From a virus, in IMG/VR virus record IMGVR_UViG_3300034068_001120, positions 38,842 to 102,841 of that record: a stretch of 64,000 bases of DNA. One strand, written 5' to 3'. The notes under the pieces are model-generated. The model had not been told where the DNA came from and did no database searches. It saw only the letters and a list, made by a program, of their open reading frames with translations. The translations under genes and the position numbers were made by a program. Shown here in pieces: positions 15,120 to 23,050 of this stretch (its first letter is position 1; every line of letters begins with the position of its first letter).

Positions 15120-15360
15120 GTCGATTTAATCCTAATTGTTTTTGGTATTCCATTACGATTCTTCCTGCTTCATCACACGATTTTTCGTGTCCATGAGTAT
15201 TTGTGAAGTGGCCTTTATCACAATGAATAATATTTAATAAATCCTCTACATCATTCTTTAACTTTCTATATTCTCTGCATTTAGATAAATCTCCAAGACT
15301 ATTAACTATAGGAAATCCACAGTTCACACATTGTATTAAAGGATTAAAGCCGTTAATCAC
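15112..15360 (-). CDS. small Cys-rich (zinc-finger) protein
   Basis: 82 aa. C-x2-C-G-x-P...C (QCVNCGFPIVNSLGDLSKC) is followed by a helical segment (REYRKLKNDVEDLLNIIHC) and a His/Cys-rich stretch (THGHEKSCDEAG). The same layout is seen in 10236-10439 and 11424-12437. Function unknown. Confidence 0.58.
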   Translation of the reverse strand: MINGFNPLIQCVNCGFPIVNSLGDLSKCREYRKLKNDVEDLLNIIHCDKGHFTNTHGHEKSCDEAGRIVMEYQKQLGLNRHD

Positions 15361-15488
15361 TTGTATTCCTTTCTTGAAATAATATAGGATACCGTTTTTA
15401 ATCCAACAAACATACCAAGTGCAAATACAGCAATAATTATACCATTGTACTCAAGGAACGATTGAATGTTCAATACAGTCTGCATCAT
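15357..15488 (-). CDS. 43-aa single-span membrane peptide
   Basis: Starts MMQTVLNIQSFLEYNG, then a helix (GIIIAVFALGMFVGL) and a basic end. Start and stop overlap the ligase and the 82-aa gene. Function unknown. Confidence 0.58.
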   Translation of the reverse strand: MMQTVLNIQSFLEYNGIIIAVFALGMFVGLKTVSYIISRKEYK

Positions 15489-16627
15489 TCGTAGTCCCTC
15501 ACACTAACACCGATAGGAAACCGTGGCAGATTGCCATTAGTGAGTCCCTGATACCGTACAGTCAACATCTTCCCGATTACACTCCTAGGATTCTTTAAGA
15601 TGTCTTTAAGAACATCAAGTGAGCCTTCCATCTTGCAATCAAACAAATCACCCTTTAATGTTGTACAAGTAAAGATGGCACATTCTGCCATTCGACCACG
15701 ACCTGCCTTTACTCCTGTAATCTTAAACTCGGCATCATCGAACTCCTTGATCTTTTGCAGATTGTAGGATCGTTTGTATTCATAAAGAGAATCGGCATTG
15801 CGTGCCATTGTGCCTTCGTATCCTGATGTGCGATCTTCTTGAAATTGTTCCATTAGTTGATTCGCGTCCAATATAAAAGTAGTATTCACAGAAATCAACG
15901 GTGCTTTGAGTTCGGCATTCTTGATTGCATCTGTGCGTTCCGTGAATGCACAACCATCAATCATATCATACACATGATATTCCACCACTTCGTGTCCTGC
16001 CTTTGGCGTGACTTGCTTCACAAACGATACAATCTCTTCAAACCGATTCTTGTAAGAATGGTTATATAGTTCACCATCCAAAACAGTTCGATCTTCTGCC
16101 GTGTCTCCATCATATTGAGGAAACTGTTCTTCCAATGCACGAATAATGTGAGGAACTCCTGTAATCGGCTTGCGAGTGCGCGACCACAAAGTAGCCACAC
16201 CAAGTTCAATAATAGCAATGCATCGAATACCATCTAGTTTCGGTTGAGCATAACAAGGATACTCAATCTTACTTTCGTGATCTCGGAATTTGTGAGCCAG
16301 CATGGGATCAACGCCACCAACAACGAATTGAGTGTCAACCAATCCTGCCTTGGCTGATTCTTTTGTCTTGGAATATCCACTCTTTAACTTTTTCTCCCAT
16401 TGTGCAGTTGCTTCTGCAATAGCCTGTTCTTCAGGACTTGTTTCATTGGATTTACCCACATTCTTTCCTTTTCGGATTATATCTCTTGTGGTTTGCATTT
16501 TACCATCAATCTGACCATATACTTTGATAATACAATTGCTTTCCACACAAATACTCCATTGTTGAATGCTTCCGTTGGAATTAAGAGAAAATAATGGTGC
16601 AAAGTTTTTCATGATTAAGGTTTTCAT
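15485..16627 (-). CDS. ATP-dependent DNA ligase with N-terminal WGR-like domain
   Basis: 380 aa. The adenylated lysine is Lys130 in YAQPKLDGIRC (motif I, KxDG). Motif III-like TVLDGELYNH, motif IV-like YEGTMARN and motif V-like LQKIKEFDDAEF follow, then an OB-fold-like C-terminus (GKMLTVRYQGLTNGNLPRFP). The first ~90 residues (WSICVESNCIIKVYGQIDGK ... IAEATAQWEKKLKSGY) look like a WGR domain, a DNA-binding module. It seals nicks in replication and repair. Unlike T4 gp30 it is short and carries the WGR module. It is the first gene of the long overlapping run that includes uvsE. Confidence 0.9.
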   Translation of the reverse strand: MKTLIMKNFAPLFSLNSNGSIQQWSICVESNCIIKVYGQIDGKMQTTRDIIRKGKNVGKSNETSPEEQAIAEATAQWEKKLKSGYSKTKESAKAGLVDTQFVVGGVDPMLAHKFRDHESKIEYPCYAQPKLDGIRCIAIIELGVATLWSRTRKPITGVPHIIRALEEQFPQYDGDTAEDRTVLDGELYNHSYKNRFEEIVSFVKQVTPKAGHEVVEYHVYDMIDGCAFTERTDAIKNAELKAPLISVNTTFILDANQLMEQFQEDRTSGYEGTMARNADSLYEYKRSYNLQKIKEFDDAEFKITGVKAGRGRMAECAIFTCTTLKGDLFDCKMEGSLDVLKDILKNPRSVIGKMLTVRYQGLTNGNLPRFPIGVSVRDYE

Positions 16628-16641
16628 TGTCGGCTTTCTGT

Positions 16642-16968
16642 TTATTTGGTTCGAGTTTTACGATTCGAGTGCATGAATTCTGTGGTTTCGTTTTTGTCGT
16701 AGCATTTCCATTTGATTCGTGGCATTTGAGTGACAAAGTACGCAATAAGCGTATTGACACGCGCAATTCCTCTAATAGTGAACGAGTACTCTCTTACATT
16801 AGTAAGAAAACTATATCCTCTACCTCTTTCAGATCTCCTAAAGGTCTTGGGAAGCATATCCGCAAGCATATCAAGTTTCCAATCTTGTTTGCTTGAAAAA
16901 ACCAAGTCAAATACTCGATTCTTGTCCCCTTGTAGTTCTTTTATTTGATTGACAGGTTTCTTTTTCAT
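16642..16968 (-). CDS. hypothetical basic protein
   Basis: 108 aa, Lys/Arg-rich, with a possible small alpha/beta domain (FRRSERGRGYSFLTNVREYS). It ends 14 nt before the ligase start. No family recognised. Confidence 0.55.
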   Translation of the reverse strand: MKKKPVNQIKELQGDKNRVFDLVFSSKQDWKLDMLADMLPKTFRRSERGRGYSFLTNVREYSFTIRGIARVNTLIAYFVTQMPRIKWKCYDKNETTEFMHSNRKTRTK

Positions 16969-16972
16969 TATT

Positions 16973-17167
16973 TTAATTTCCTTGTTTTAAGTTTGAATCC
17001 GATCTATCCATAATAGGTATCCCATCTTCAAGAATGGTTGACAGAATCATTTTGGGAAATTCATCCTCTGTCTTAAAGCATTGAAATGCTTCGGAGGCAA
17101 ACGCCTCGGCTTGCTCTGTATCCTGACAAACAAATTCCAATACCAGTTTAATTTCTTTATTGTGCAT
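16973..17167 (-). CDS. hypothetical acidic protein
   Basis: 64 aa. ATG at 17167 is preferred because AAAGGAG sits 6 nt upstream; a GTG two codons earlier is too close to it. Acidic, helical (DTEQAEAFASEAFQCF). No family recognised. Confidence 0.5.
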   Translation of the reverse strand: MHNKEIKLVLEFVCQDTEQAEAFASEAFQCFKTEDEFPKMILSTILEDGIPIMDRSDSNLKQGN

Positions 17168-17435
17168 CTGCACTCCTTTTTAAAATATTAGTAGTTTCCT
17201 TGCTTTCCCGTTCTTCAAAAAACGAATAATCCAACACAGGCAGAGTAATTGCATTTGCATAACGAATCATGTCTTCTTGAAGTCCATCCACCGAGTCGGA
17301 GGACATAGGATAGGATGCTGTGGAACTGCACATAACAGGTTCTCCACCTTCAAAATAGACTTCACGAATATCCCAAATAAAAGCATCTCCTACACTTGAC
17401 ATAATCACTCGATATTCCCAATAATTCTTTTTCAT
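17157..17435 (-). CDS. hypothetical protein
   Basis: 92 aa, starting MKKNYWEYRVIMSSVGDAFI with AAAGGA upstream; the longer frame runs into tRNA-Lys and was trimmed. Aromatic-rich alpha/beta protein of unknown function. Overlaps the next gene by 11 nt. Confidence 0.55.
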   Translation of the reverse strand: MKKNYWEYRVIMSSVGDAFIWDIREVYFEGGEPVMCSSTASYPMSSDSVDGLQEDMIRYANAITLPVLDYSFFEERESKETTNILKRSADAQ

Positions 17436-17452
17436 GCGATTTCCTTTTTGAA

Positions 17453-17525
17453 TGAGGTCGGTGGGACTCGAACCCACGACCAAGAAATTAAAAGTTTCCT
17501 GCGCTTCCAACTGCGCCACGACCTC
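17453..17525 (-). tRNA. tRNA-Lys (UUU)
   Basis: 73 nt. Acceptor GAGGTCG/CGACCTC, D-stem GCGC/GCGC, anticodon stem GGAAA/TTTCT around loop CTTTTAA (anticodon TTT), T-arm GTGGG/CCCAC with TTCGAGT loop, discriminator A. No CCA encoded. Confidence 0.94.
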
Positions 17526-17542
17526 AATATATTAAATTTTGC

Positions 17543-18214
17543 TCAAAGTTGCACAGCCTGATAATTTGCTCCTGCTTTCAATATAGGAGCAGGAAGAAAC
17601 ATCTTACGATTACATATAGGATTGCAATACGACTCGGCATAATATCCTGCCATAGAAATCCATTCAGGATTACCATTTCCTGGAGGAACAAGTCGAACAG
17701 GAGCATCAATTGCGTGTTGCAAAGCCAAAAGAAATTGTTCGTCGTTTAGATGATTGCTTTCTGTAATAAAAATATCCCAAGCAGCCAATCCATGAACAAT
17801 CATACAAAGAGTAGTCCATCCTGTATCTGTGGGAGAGATGGTAATACCAATCATGTCCATCATTTTCCTGTTTGTTGACATGGGAGCAATAGTGGTATCA
17901 TATTGAATAGAACAATGTTCTCTACCATTAGAATGTCCAAGTAGATGACTTGCTTCACGCCGTGAACGCTTGTCAAGAATACTTAAATATTCATTAACCT
18001 TATCAGTCATTGCGCTCATTCGTTCTTGAATACCCAACTCTCGTTCTTCACGCAATTTAATAAATATATTCTCACAATGTCGAAAAGGTACATACGCAGG
18101 AATTATCCTGACTCCCACACTACGCGCGGGAAGTGTAGACGGAGAGGTGGCAAGAGCCTGTTTAATGGCCGCAAGATGAGCAGTGATGTTAGCGGAAGGG
18201 TTAGGTGTTTTCAT
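17543..18214 (-). CDS. hypothetical protein
   Basis: 223 aa. ATG at 18214 (MKTPNPSANITAHLAAIKQA) is used because the -10 box lies only 9 nt upstream, inside the longer frame. It contains an Arg/Glu-rich helix (FIKLREERELGIQERMSAMT) and a His/Gly segment (SHLLGHSNGREHC). No family recognised. It is the first gene of the minus-strand run that leads through tRNA-Lys to the ligase operon. Confidence 0.6.
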   Translation of the reverse strand: MKTPNPSANITAHLAAIKQALATSPSTLPARSVGVRIIPAYVPFRHCENIFIKLREERELGIQERMSAMTDKVNEYLSILDKRSRREASHLLGHSNGREHCSIQYDTTIAPMSTNRKMMDMIGITISPTDTGWTTLCMIVHGLAAWDIFITESNHLNDEQFLLALQHAIDAPVRLVPPGNGNPEWISMAGYYAESYCNPICNRKMFLPAPILKAGANYQAVQL

Positions 18215-18223
18215 GTTATACAA

Positions 18224-18252
18224 AGTATACAACAGGAATCACCTCTTGTCAA
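18224..18252 (-). promoter_or_regulatory. sigma70-like promoter at the head of the 9.5-18.2 kb minus-strand genes
   Basis: Minus strand: TTGACA (18247-18252), 17-bp spacer, TATACT (18224-18229), 9 nt to the ATG. It is the only early-type promoter found upstream of the long operon, so it may drive it, though the distance to the ligase is 1.6 kb. Confidence 0.72.
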
Positions 18253-18549
18253 ATGAGAAGCCTAATAATGAATATTTTAATTTGATACCTGCATTATTAT
18301 TCGTAAAATACATTATCCGAATAAAATATCGGCAGAATATGCTATTCAAGAGAGCATAACAGGAGAGTGGTGCTATGACGAAAGAGGTGGGATAGCGGAT
18401 CACAGCGGTCATTCTAGCCTTATAGATAAACCACTGTGAAGTCGGTGTCAGGTGGGGTGAATGGTGTCTGCGGGTGTCTGATGGTGTCAGGATGATGTTG
18501 GGTTAGTCTGCATACCCAGATGGACTCTATTTTTACCATAAATACTTTT
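18253..18549. other. intergenic region without a recognised gene
   Basis: About 300 bp between divergent genes. It contains one CTATGACGAA word at about 18374 (plus strand), as in the 25-32 kb elements, a GGTGTC-rich stretch (18440-18490) repeating GTGTC(A/T), and a late-promoter-like CATAAATA at 18537-18544. No stable open frame seen. Confidence 0.5.
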
Positions 18550-18942
18550 ATGATCACCTTTATTCCTTTTCTTCTAGAATCTTCCCCGACACTCTCTGCA
18601 CTTCGTCGAGCCAATGAAAAAGACTTGCAAGAACTTCCAGGGACCCGTGGCAAAGCAGCACATCGCAAATTACATCTTATAATTAAAAGATTAATTCGTA
18701 ACGAATCCACTGATTGGAGATCAAACCTGCACCTGTGGAGAGAGTACCTGCAAGCTACTATGCAAGAAGATAGTACTATTGGTATAGGCTTTCCTGCAGC
18801 AGAACCAGCCCAGAGAGCGGCTCGAGAACCGGGATCTGATCCAACTATGACGGCTAAAAGAATGAGACGGCGTAGACCTGTCGGTGAATGGTCGAGGTCT
18901 GGTACTGGACCAGTTGAGATGGGTAGAAGCACTTGGAGTTAA
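18550..18942 (+). CDS. basic internal head protein candidate
   Basis: 130 aa. The chosen start gives MITFIPFLLESSPTLSALRR: M-x-T/S-F plus aromatic residues and then L-L-E|S fits the capsid-targeting and cleavage pattern of the other internal-protein candidates. The rest is Arg-rich (HLIIKRLIRNES, KRMRRRRPVGEW). CATAAATA ends 5 nt upstream, so the mRNA would start at the ATG. The opposite strand is open too (18420-18932), but has no signal or start site of this kind. Confidence 0.55.
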   Translation: MITFIPFLLESSPTLSALRRANEKDLQELPGTRGKAAHRKLHLIIKRLIRNESTDWRSNLHLWREYLQATMQEDSTIGIGFPAAEPAQRAAREPGSDPTMTAKRMRRRRPVGEWSRSGTGPVEMGRSTWS

Positions 18943-18975
18943 AATATAATTCACCCAGCGTTATCCAGCGTTAAA

Positions 18976-19049
18976 CATTCCTGAGTGGACTCGAACCACT
19001 GACCACCAGATTAGAAATCTAGTGCTCTATCCAACTGAGCTACAGGAAT
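18976..19049 (-). tRNA. tRNA-Arg (UCU)
   Basis: 74 nt. Acceptor ATTCCTG/CAGGAAT, D-stem GCTC/GAGC, anticodon stem CTAGA/TCTGG around loop TTTCTAA (anticodon TCT), T-arm AGTGG/CCACT with TTCGAGT loop, discriminator G. No CCA encoded. Confidence 0.94.
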
Positions 19050-19069
19050 AACATATTAGTTGATTAGTT

Positions 19070-19360
19070 TTACTGAGAACCGTATTTACGGGCCCGCAAT
19101 CCAGCGGCTCGTTCTAATCGTTCATGATAACATTTAGGTGTGCCTCTGGCAACCTTTCGCATGACTTCTTTGAAGTCTTGTCCTGGACCCAGCGTGGCAT
19201 CGCAGCCTGTGACTGGAGGAGTAATCCAAGATTTAGCGATAACTCCTTTGGCTTCGCAGTGTGGACAAGGCTGGCTCAGAGGCTGATTTCTATCCGTCAC
19301 ACTTAAGAACTGTTCGAACTTGTAAGCGCACTCGGCACACGAAAAATCATAAGTCGGCAT
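19070..19360 (-). CDS. FmdB-type zinc-ribbon protein
   Basis: 96 aa. MPTYDFSCAECAYKFEQFLS followed by CPHC at residues about 32-35 is the FmdB/CxxC zinc-ribbon signature at its usual N-terminal place. The C-terminal half is basic. The family is annotated as putative regulators, but the true role is not known. It ends 20 nt before tRNA-Arg on the same strand. Confidence 0.78.
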   Translation of the reverse strand: MPTYDFSCAECAYKFEQFLSVTDRNQPLSQPCPHCEAKGVIAKSWITPPVTGCDATLGPGQDFKEVMRKVARGTPKCYHERLERAAGLRARKYGSQ

Positions 19361-19363
19361 TTG

Positions 19364-19798
19364 TTAAATCTTTCTTGCAACACGAAGTCGGTGCAGTTTT
19401 TTTAAATATCTGGTGCGTTCGTAACTAATGTATTTAGCAGGAATCGGCAGACGAAATTCTCGGCACACTCTGGAAACCTCGGCTTCAGTTGATTCTTCCA
19501 TAAGTAAATAGTCGGCGTGTAAAAAGATCGGATCATCTCTCATCCATTGTTTCATGTGCACATATTCATGGACCAGAGTGAGCAGCCATTGATAGGTTCT
19601 CTTGTTTCCTGTGGCGACTCGGATAGTACCATGAATCCACAAGGCATGTATCGGAGGCTCAAAGTAGCCATCACATCTTTCTCCCTCGGCATTCACTCTT
19701 TTATTCTGGGTGATGAAAAGTCTTACATTGCACTTCTGGCAATGCGTTCGGACTGTGTCCAGAAATCGAATTACTCTAGGATTCTTCATGTAAGCCAT
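19364..19798 (-). CDS. zincin-like protein with HExxH motif
   Basis: 144 aa. LLTLVHEYVHMKQW carries HEYVH, the zinc-binding HExxH of metallopeptidases, in a helix; a Glu-rich helix (LLMEESTEAEVSRVCREF) downstream could give the third ligand. An N-terminal CxxC (HCQKC) may be structural. The layout resembles SprT/Wss-like zincins. Arg-rich C-terminus. Good ribosome-binding site (GGGAGG). Whether it cleaves protein is unknown. Confidence 0.68.
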   Translation of the reverse strand: MAYMKNPRVIRFLDTVRTHCQKCNVRLFITQNKRVNAEGERCDGYFEPPIHALWIHGTIRVATGNKRTYQWLLTLVHEYVHMKQWMRDDPIFLHADYLLMEESTEAEVSRVCREFRLPIPAKYISYERTRYLKKLHRLRVARKI

Positions 19799-20409
19799 AG
19801 AAAACCTCCCTGAGTATGTATTCTTATTTTATTGATCGGAGGGTAATTCTCGGTTAAAAGGTATTCGAATATACTTCTGAATAACCTTAAAGAATCAATA
19901 GAATCTAACAATTTGAAACTACAGAAGTATGTAGTATGGCGTTTTTATAATAATAAGGCGGTTAATATATTTTTCCAAAATAAATATTCTTTCCGTGTCA
20001 CAATTTCCTCCTGGACCGCGGCAGGGGTTTCTGAGAACTATGACTTTTTAAGATATAACATATTGTTTGATAGTTTAATCCCGTGGAATTCTCCCACTGG
20101 GTCCAGGGGAGCGGGTAATTTATATTTTAATCGGATCTCGGATAACATATTATTCAGTCGGACTCTCACCGGCCAAGGGTCCCTGGCAAAGTTCACGGGG
20201 TCCAGGGGAACGCGTAAATAATATTTTAATCGGCTCTGACTTAACATATTAATCGGATTAGATTTCGCGTGCGCCGCGCCAGCGGGTCCGGCCCAGTGTG
20301 GCGAACTATGACGCAGAACCAAAATATAAAATAAAAATCCCCCAACGGACGGGGGTTCGTCGGGGGACAGATGTCGGAGCGGTGAAACGCGCGACCTGTT
20401 ATGTAGACT
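19799..20409. repeat. 600-bp noncoding region with direct repeats
   Basis: No gene is supported here. Two imperfect repeats of about 60 bp (near 20099-20150 and 20199-20250) share GGGTCCAGGGGA, a GTAA-rich middle, ATATTTTAATCGG and TAACATATT. A third TAACATATT lies at 20056. GC-rich blocks alternate with AT-rich blocks, and a GAACTATGACG word occurs at 20302. This is unlike the gene-dense surroundings and could be a replication or packaging-related region. Confidence 0.55.
20333..20356 (-). terminator. intrinsic terminator
   Basis: Minus strand: CCCCC-GTCCGTT-GGGGG followed by ATTTTTATTTT. It lies downstream of the 73-aa gene 20410-20631. A second GGGGG block (20362-20366) offers an alternative pairing. 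Confidence 0.7.
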
Positions 20410-20631
20410 TCATCCCAATCTTCTAATGGGATAAGCCGTCGATCCATTGTCGGAGACTTGAAACAATGTACTAGATCCATCTTGAAACTGAACCACTATC
20501 TCATCGCCATACAGCACGGCAGATTGGGCTTTGGAGGTCACCGTACACATAGGAGAGTTCCAACCACCCTTCCACAACAAGACTCGGCCAGACTTAACTG
20601 TAACAAACATTTGATCTGTGTTGTCTTCCAT
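20410..20631 (-). CDS. hypothetical small beta-rich protein
   Basis: 73 aa with repeated beta-strand patterns (MFVTVKSGRVLLWKGGWNSP, DEIVVQFQDGSSTLFQVSDN), possibly an SH3-like barrel. Ribosome-binding site AAAGGAAC. A terminator lies upstream and no promoter was seen, so it may depend on read-through. Confidence 0.58.
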   Translation of the reverse strand: MEDNTDQMFVTVKSGRVLLWKGGWNSPMCTVTSKAQSAVLYGDEIVVQFQDGSSTLFQVSDNGSTAYPIRRLG

Positions 20632-20658
20632 TTGAGTTCCTTTAATATATTTGTTTGA

Positions 20659-20698
20659 AAAAGAAACCCCGACAACTAGTTTAGTAATTGTCGGGGTC
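20659..20698 (-). terminator. intrinsic terminator
   Basis: Minus strand: CCCCGACAA, 12-nt loop, TTGTCGGGG, then TTTCTTTTT. It follows gene 20814-21140 after about 115 bp of noncoding sequence. Confidence 0.8.
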
Positions 20699-20813
20699 TG
20701 TGTAAGATCATCATAAACTATCTGCTAGATCTTTCGATGAAACAGATAAGGATTTTTATTCACTACATGGTTTATGGCTGAACTGATGATCTCACTATAG
20801 TGTACACATAAAC

Positions 20814-21140
20814 TTATATAATATTCTGTGCAGATTTCATTCCTTTAACATTAGGTGAACCGGCCTTGCGTCCTCGCTTGTTGTCGTTCACCGTCAAAGT
20901 ACTGACATCCACATTCAGTTCAGGAATCAGGTAGTAGCCTCGTCCTGCTCGTCGATTCTGTGTAATTGCGATCCAAGCAGGAATAGCAACATAGACAGAG
21001 TTCTCCAAGACTTCCACCAAGTCTTTGCGTGACACCTGACACTCGTTGAGTACTGTCAGGCTATTACGATTGACTTGAAGAAAGGTGATGAAGTCCACCT
21101 GACCTTGTGTATAAGTTGAAGACATAATTGAATTAGACAT
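20814..21140 (-). CDS. hypothetical protein sharing a domain with the AAA+ ATPase
   Basis: 108 aa. The block VAIPAWIAITQNRRAGRGYY followed by LIPEL matches SIVPAWIMSEDRKQGRGIYS followed by VPEL near the N-terminus of the ATPase at 21696-22973, so this is a free-standing copy of that domain. It may compete with or help the ATPase bind a partner. No known family recognised. It probably shares the transcript of the ATPase gene. Confidence 0.6.
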   Translation of the reverse strand: MSNSIMSSTYTQGQVDFITFLQVNRNSLTVLNECQVSRKDLVEVLENSVYVAIPAWIAITQNRRAGRGYYLIPELNVDVSTLTVNDNKRGRKAGSPNVKGMKSAQNII

Positions 21141-21200
21141 TAGATTTCTTTCTGTTGAATTGATTTGAATAATGAAACACGATGAGTCATAGCCCTTGGG

Positions 21201-21674
21201 TTATTTGATTCTATGCACCTCCACAGTTGGTGAGGCAAGAGAGTTCACCCAATTTATAATTTGAATGAGCGCACTCACATCCACCATCTTACAAAATAGT
21301 CCGTCACCAAATGCCACCCAATTCTTTTGAGGATCAAGAATGGATACTTCGGCACGAACTACATCAGGAATAAATTCGAATCGAATGTTGAGAAGTGATT
21401 GAGGAAGTCCTAATGGATTCACATCATCAGATGAACCATCCAACTCCTCTTGTTGAGGAGTGTAAATGTTAAGAACATATCCGTTTGGAAACTTCATTGT
21501 GAACTGTGATCCTGCGGGTTCGTAATGCGGTCCTGGAACTGCTGTAATATTTCGATTGGAGAATCCTGCAAAATCATTAGCCAAGTCTTTGATGTCGGCA
21601 GATGCACGACCTTGAACCGCTAATTCATTCTGATGAAGTCTATTATCCACGGCGTTTGTAATTGGTTGTGTCAT
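21201..21674 (-). CDS. hypothetical protein
   Basis: 157 aa. Polar N-terminus, then a beta-rich central part (SQFTMKFPNGYVLNIYTP) and a C-terminal alpha/beta part. It lies between the ATPase and the domain-sharing 108-aa gene and is probably co-transcribed with both. No family recognised. Confidence 0.58.
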   Translation of the reverse strand: MTQPITNAVDNRLHQNELAVQGRASADIKDLANDFAGFSNRNITAVPGPHYEPAGSQFTMKFPNGYVLNIYTPQQEELDGSSDDVNPLGLPQSLLNIRFEFIPDVVRAEVSILDPQKNWVAFGDGLFCKMVDVSALIQIINWVNSLASPTVEVHRIK

Positions 21675-21695
21675 TTTGTTTCTTTCTTTTATATT

Positions 21696-22973
21696 TTAGA
21701 TTGGACAGATTGTTGGAGAAACACTAGACGGAACTACGGCAGGAGCAGGAGATCCTTCGGCAGGACGCATTTGAGTATCGGCATCCACCTTGGTGTAGAA
21801 CTCCATAAAGGATTGCTTTGTATCCTCGTCGAAGCGAGACACACATCGTTCAATGGCAGTCATCTTGTCTCCGAAGATTGAGAAGCCAAACACAATGTCT
21901 CGCAGTCGGCGGGTCGTGATGATGTCAGACACAACATTCTGCTTGAATGACTTGCGAATAATGTCTGCCCAATTCACCAAGTTCACAATGAATGCAGAGT
22001 CATCGACTCCAACCGACTCGGCATACTTGGTGAGAATCTTGTTCTCGGTTGCAATGCCTGCATAATCCTGCTCGTAAGTAAAGCGGAAGCGTTCCAAGAA
22101 GGCTTCGTTCATTTGGTTTGTGCCAATGAATCTGCCGTCAGAACATCCCTTGCCTTTGGTGTTGGCAGTTGCGACAACGGTGAATCCTGCAACAGGTCTG
22201 ACAAACATTCCAATCTTTGGAATAAACTTTCCCTTGCCTTCCAAGATACTTTGAAGACACATAATGAGATGAGTTCCCAAGTCCACTTCGTCGAGAAGAA
22301 GAACAGCACCTCGTTGCATTGCAACAAGAGCAGGTCCAGGACAGAATACAGTTTCGCCATTCTGCAATCTGAATCCACCGATCAATTCATCTTCGTCGGT
22401 CTGTGCAGTAAGATTCACACGAATACATTCTCGATTCAGTTGAGCGCAAACTTGCTCAACCATTGTGGTCTTGCCATTACCTGACAAGCCTGTGATGAAG
22501 ATTGGACAGAACGAACCTGACTTCACAATCTTCTTGATCTCATTGTGATATCCCCACGGAATATAATTATCATCTTCAAGAGGAATAAAAGTATTGCCGA
22601 TATCTGTTTGTGATGCAGTCTTGATAAGACTTGCGGTTGTGGTGGTGGTGCTGTTGGTGGTGGTTGGTTTCATTGGTGTAATGGTTTCTGTTGTTGTGGG
22701 TGTGATGATGGCAGGAGTAGATACTTTGTTGCGGTTGCGAGTGTTTGGAATCACGGTGATGTCTGTGTCTTTGGCAAACAATTCAGGAACAGAATAAATT
22801 CCTCTGCCTTGCTTGCGATCTTCTGACATAATCCAAGCAGGAACGATTGAGTATCCTGCTTTGCAAGCAATGGTGTTGAGCAGACTGAACTCAAACATAT
22901 CGGTTGGTTGGGTGGGAAGGAATGGTCGGGCAGATTTCACGAAGAGGAATTGTGTGGTGGTGAGTGTGTGCAT
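21696..22973 (-). CDS. MoxR/CobS-type AAA+ ATPase
   Basis: 425 aa. Start at 22973 (MHTLTTTQFLFVK) is set by AAAGGA just upstream. Residues 43-64 carry the PAWI...GRG.Y..PEL domain shared with gene 20814. A Thr-rich linker (90-115) leads to the ATPase: Walker A GLSGNGKT (162-169), Walker B VLLLDEVD (224-231), sensor 1 VVATANT. It is closest in style to CobS/MoxR proteins, which remodel a partner using ATP and work with a VWA protein; such a protein is encoded directly upstream. CobS-like genes are known in T4-like phages of cyanobacteria. Whether it acts in cobalt insertion is doubtful. Confidence 0.85.
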   Translation of the reverse strand: MHTLTTTQFLFVKSARPFLPTQPTDMFEFSLLNTIACKAGYSIVPAWIMSEDRKQGRGIYSVPELFAKDTDITVIPNTRNRNKVSTPAIITPTTTETITPMKPTTTNSTTTTTASLIKTASQTDIGNTFIPLEDDNYIPWGYHNEIKKIVKSGSFCPIFITGLSGNGKTTMVEQVCAQLNRECIRVNLTAQTDEDELIGGFRLQNGETVFCPGPALVAMQRGAVLLLDEVDLGTHLIMCLQSILEGKGKFIPKIGMFVRPVAGFTVVATANTKGKGCSDGRFIGTNQMNEAFLERFRFTYEQDYAGIATENKILTKYAESVGVDDSAFIVNLVNWADIIRKSFKQNVVSDIITTRRLRDIVFGFSIFGDKMTAIERCVSRFDEDTKQSFMEFYTKVDADTQMRPAEGSPAPAVVPSSVSPTICPI

Positions 22974-22992
22974 TGTGTCCTTTGTTATATAA

Positions 22993-23020
22993 AGTATATG
23001 TCGTAAATGGGGGTTGTCAA
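22993..23020 (-). promoter_or_regulatory. sigma70-like promoter for the AAA+ ATPase gene
   Basis: Minus strand: TTGACA (23015-23020), 16-bp spacer, TATACT (22993-22998). The transcript has a normal leader with AAAGGA, unlike the leaderless neighbours. Confidence 0.78.
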
Positions 23021-23050
23021 ATAATGCGGTCAATTTTTCAAAGATTTATT

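Noticed and set aside
18420-18932. 170-codon minus-strand frame opposite the plus-strand gene at 18550
   Set aside because: No ribosome-binding site or promoter, odd composition, while the plus-strand frame has a targeting-type N-terminus and a late-promoter-like box.
20776-20792. CACTATAGTGAGA resembling the core of a T7-type promoter (minus strand)
   Set aside because: Only the core matches, it is not repeated elsewhere, and nothing downstream needs a promoter there; no phage-type RNA polymerase is seen in the window.
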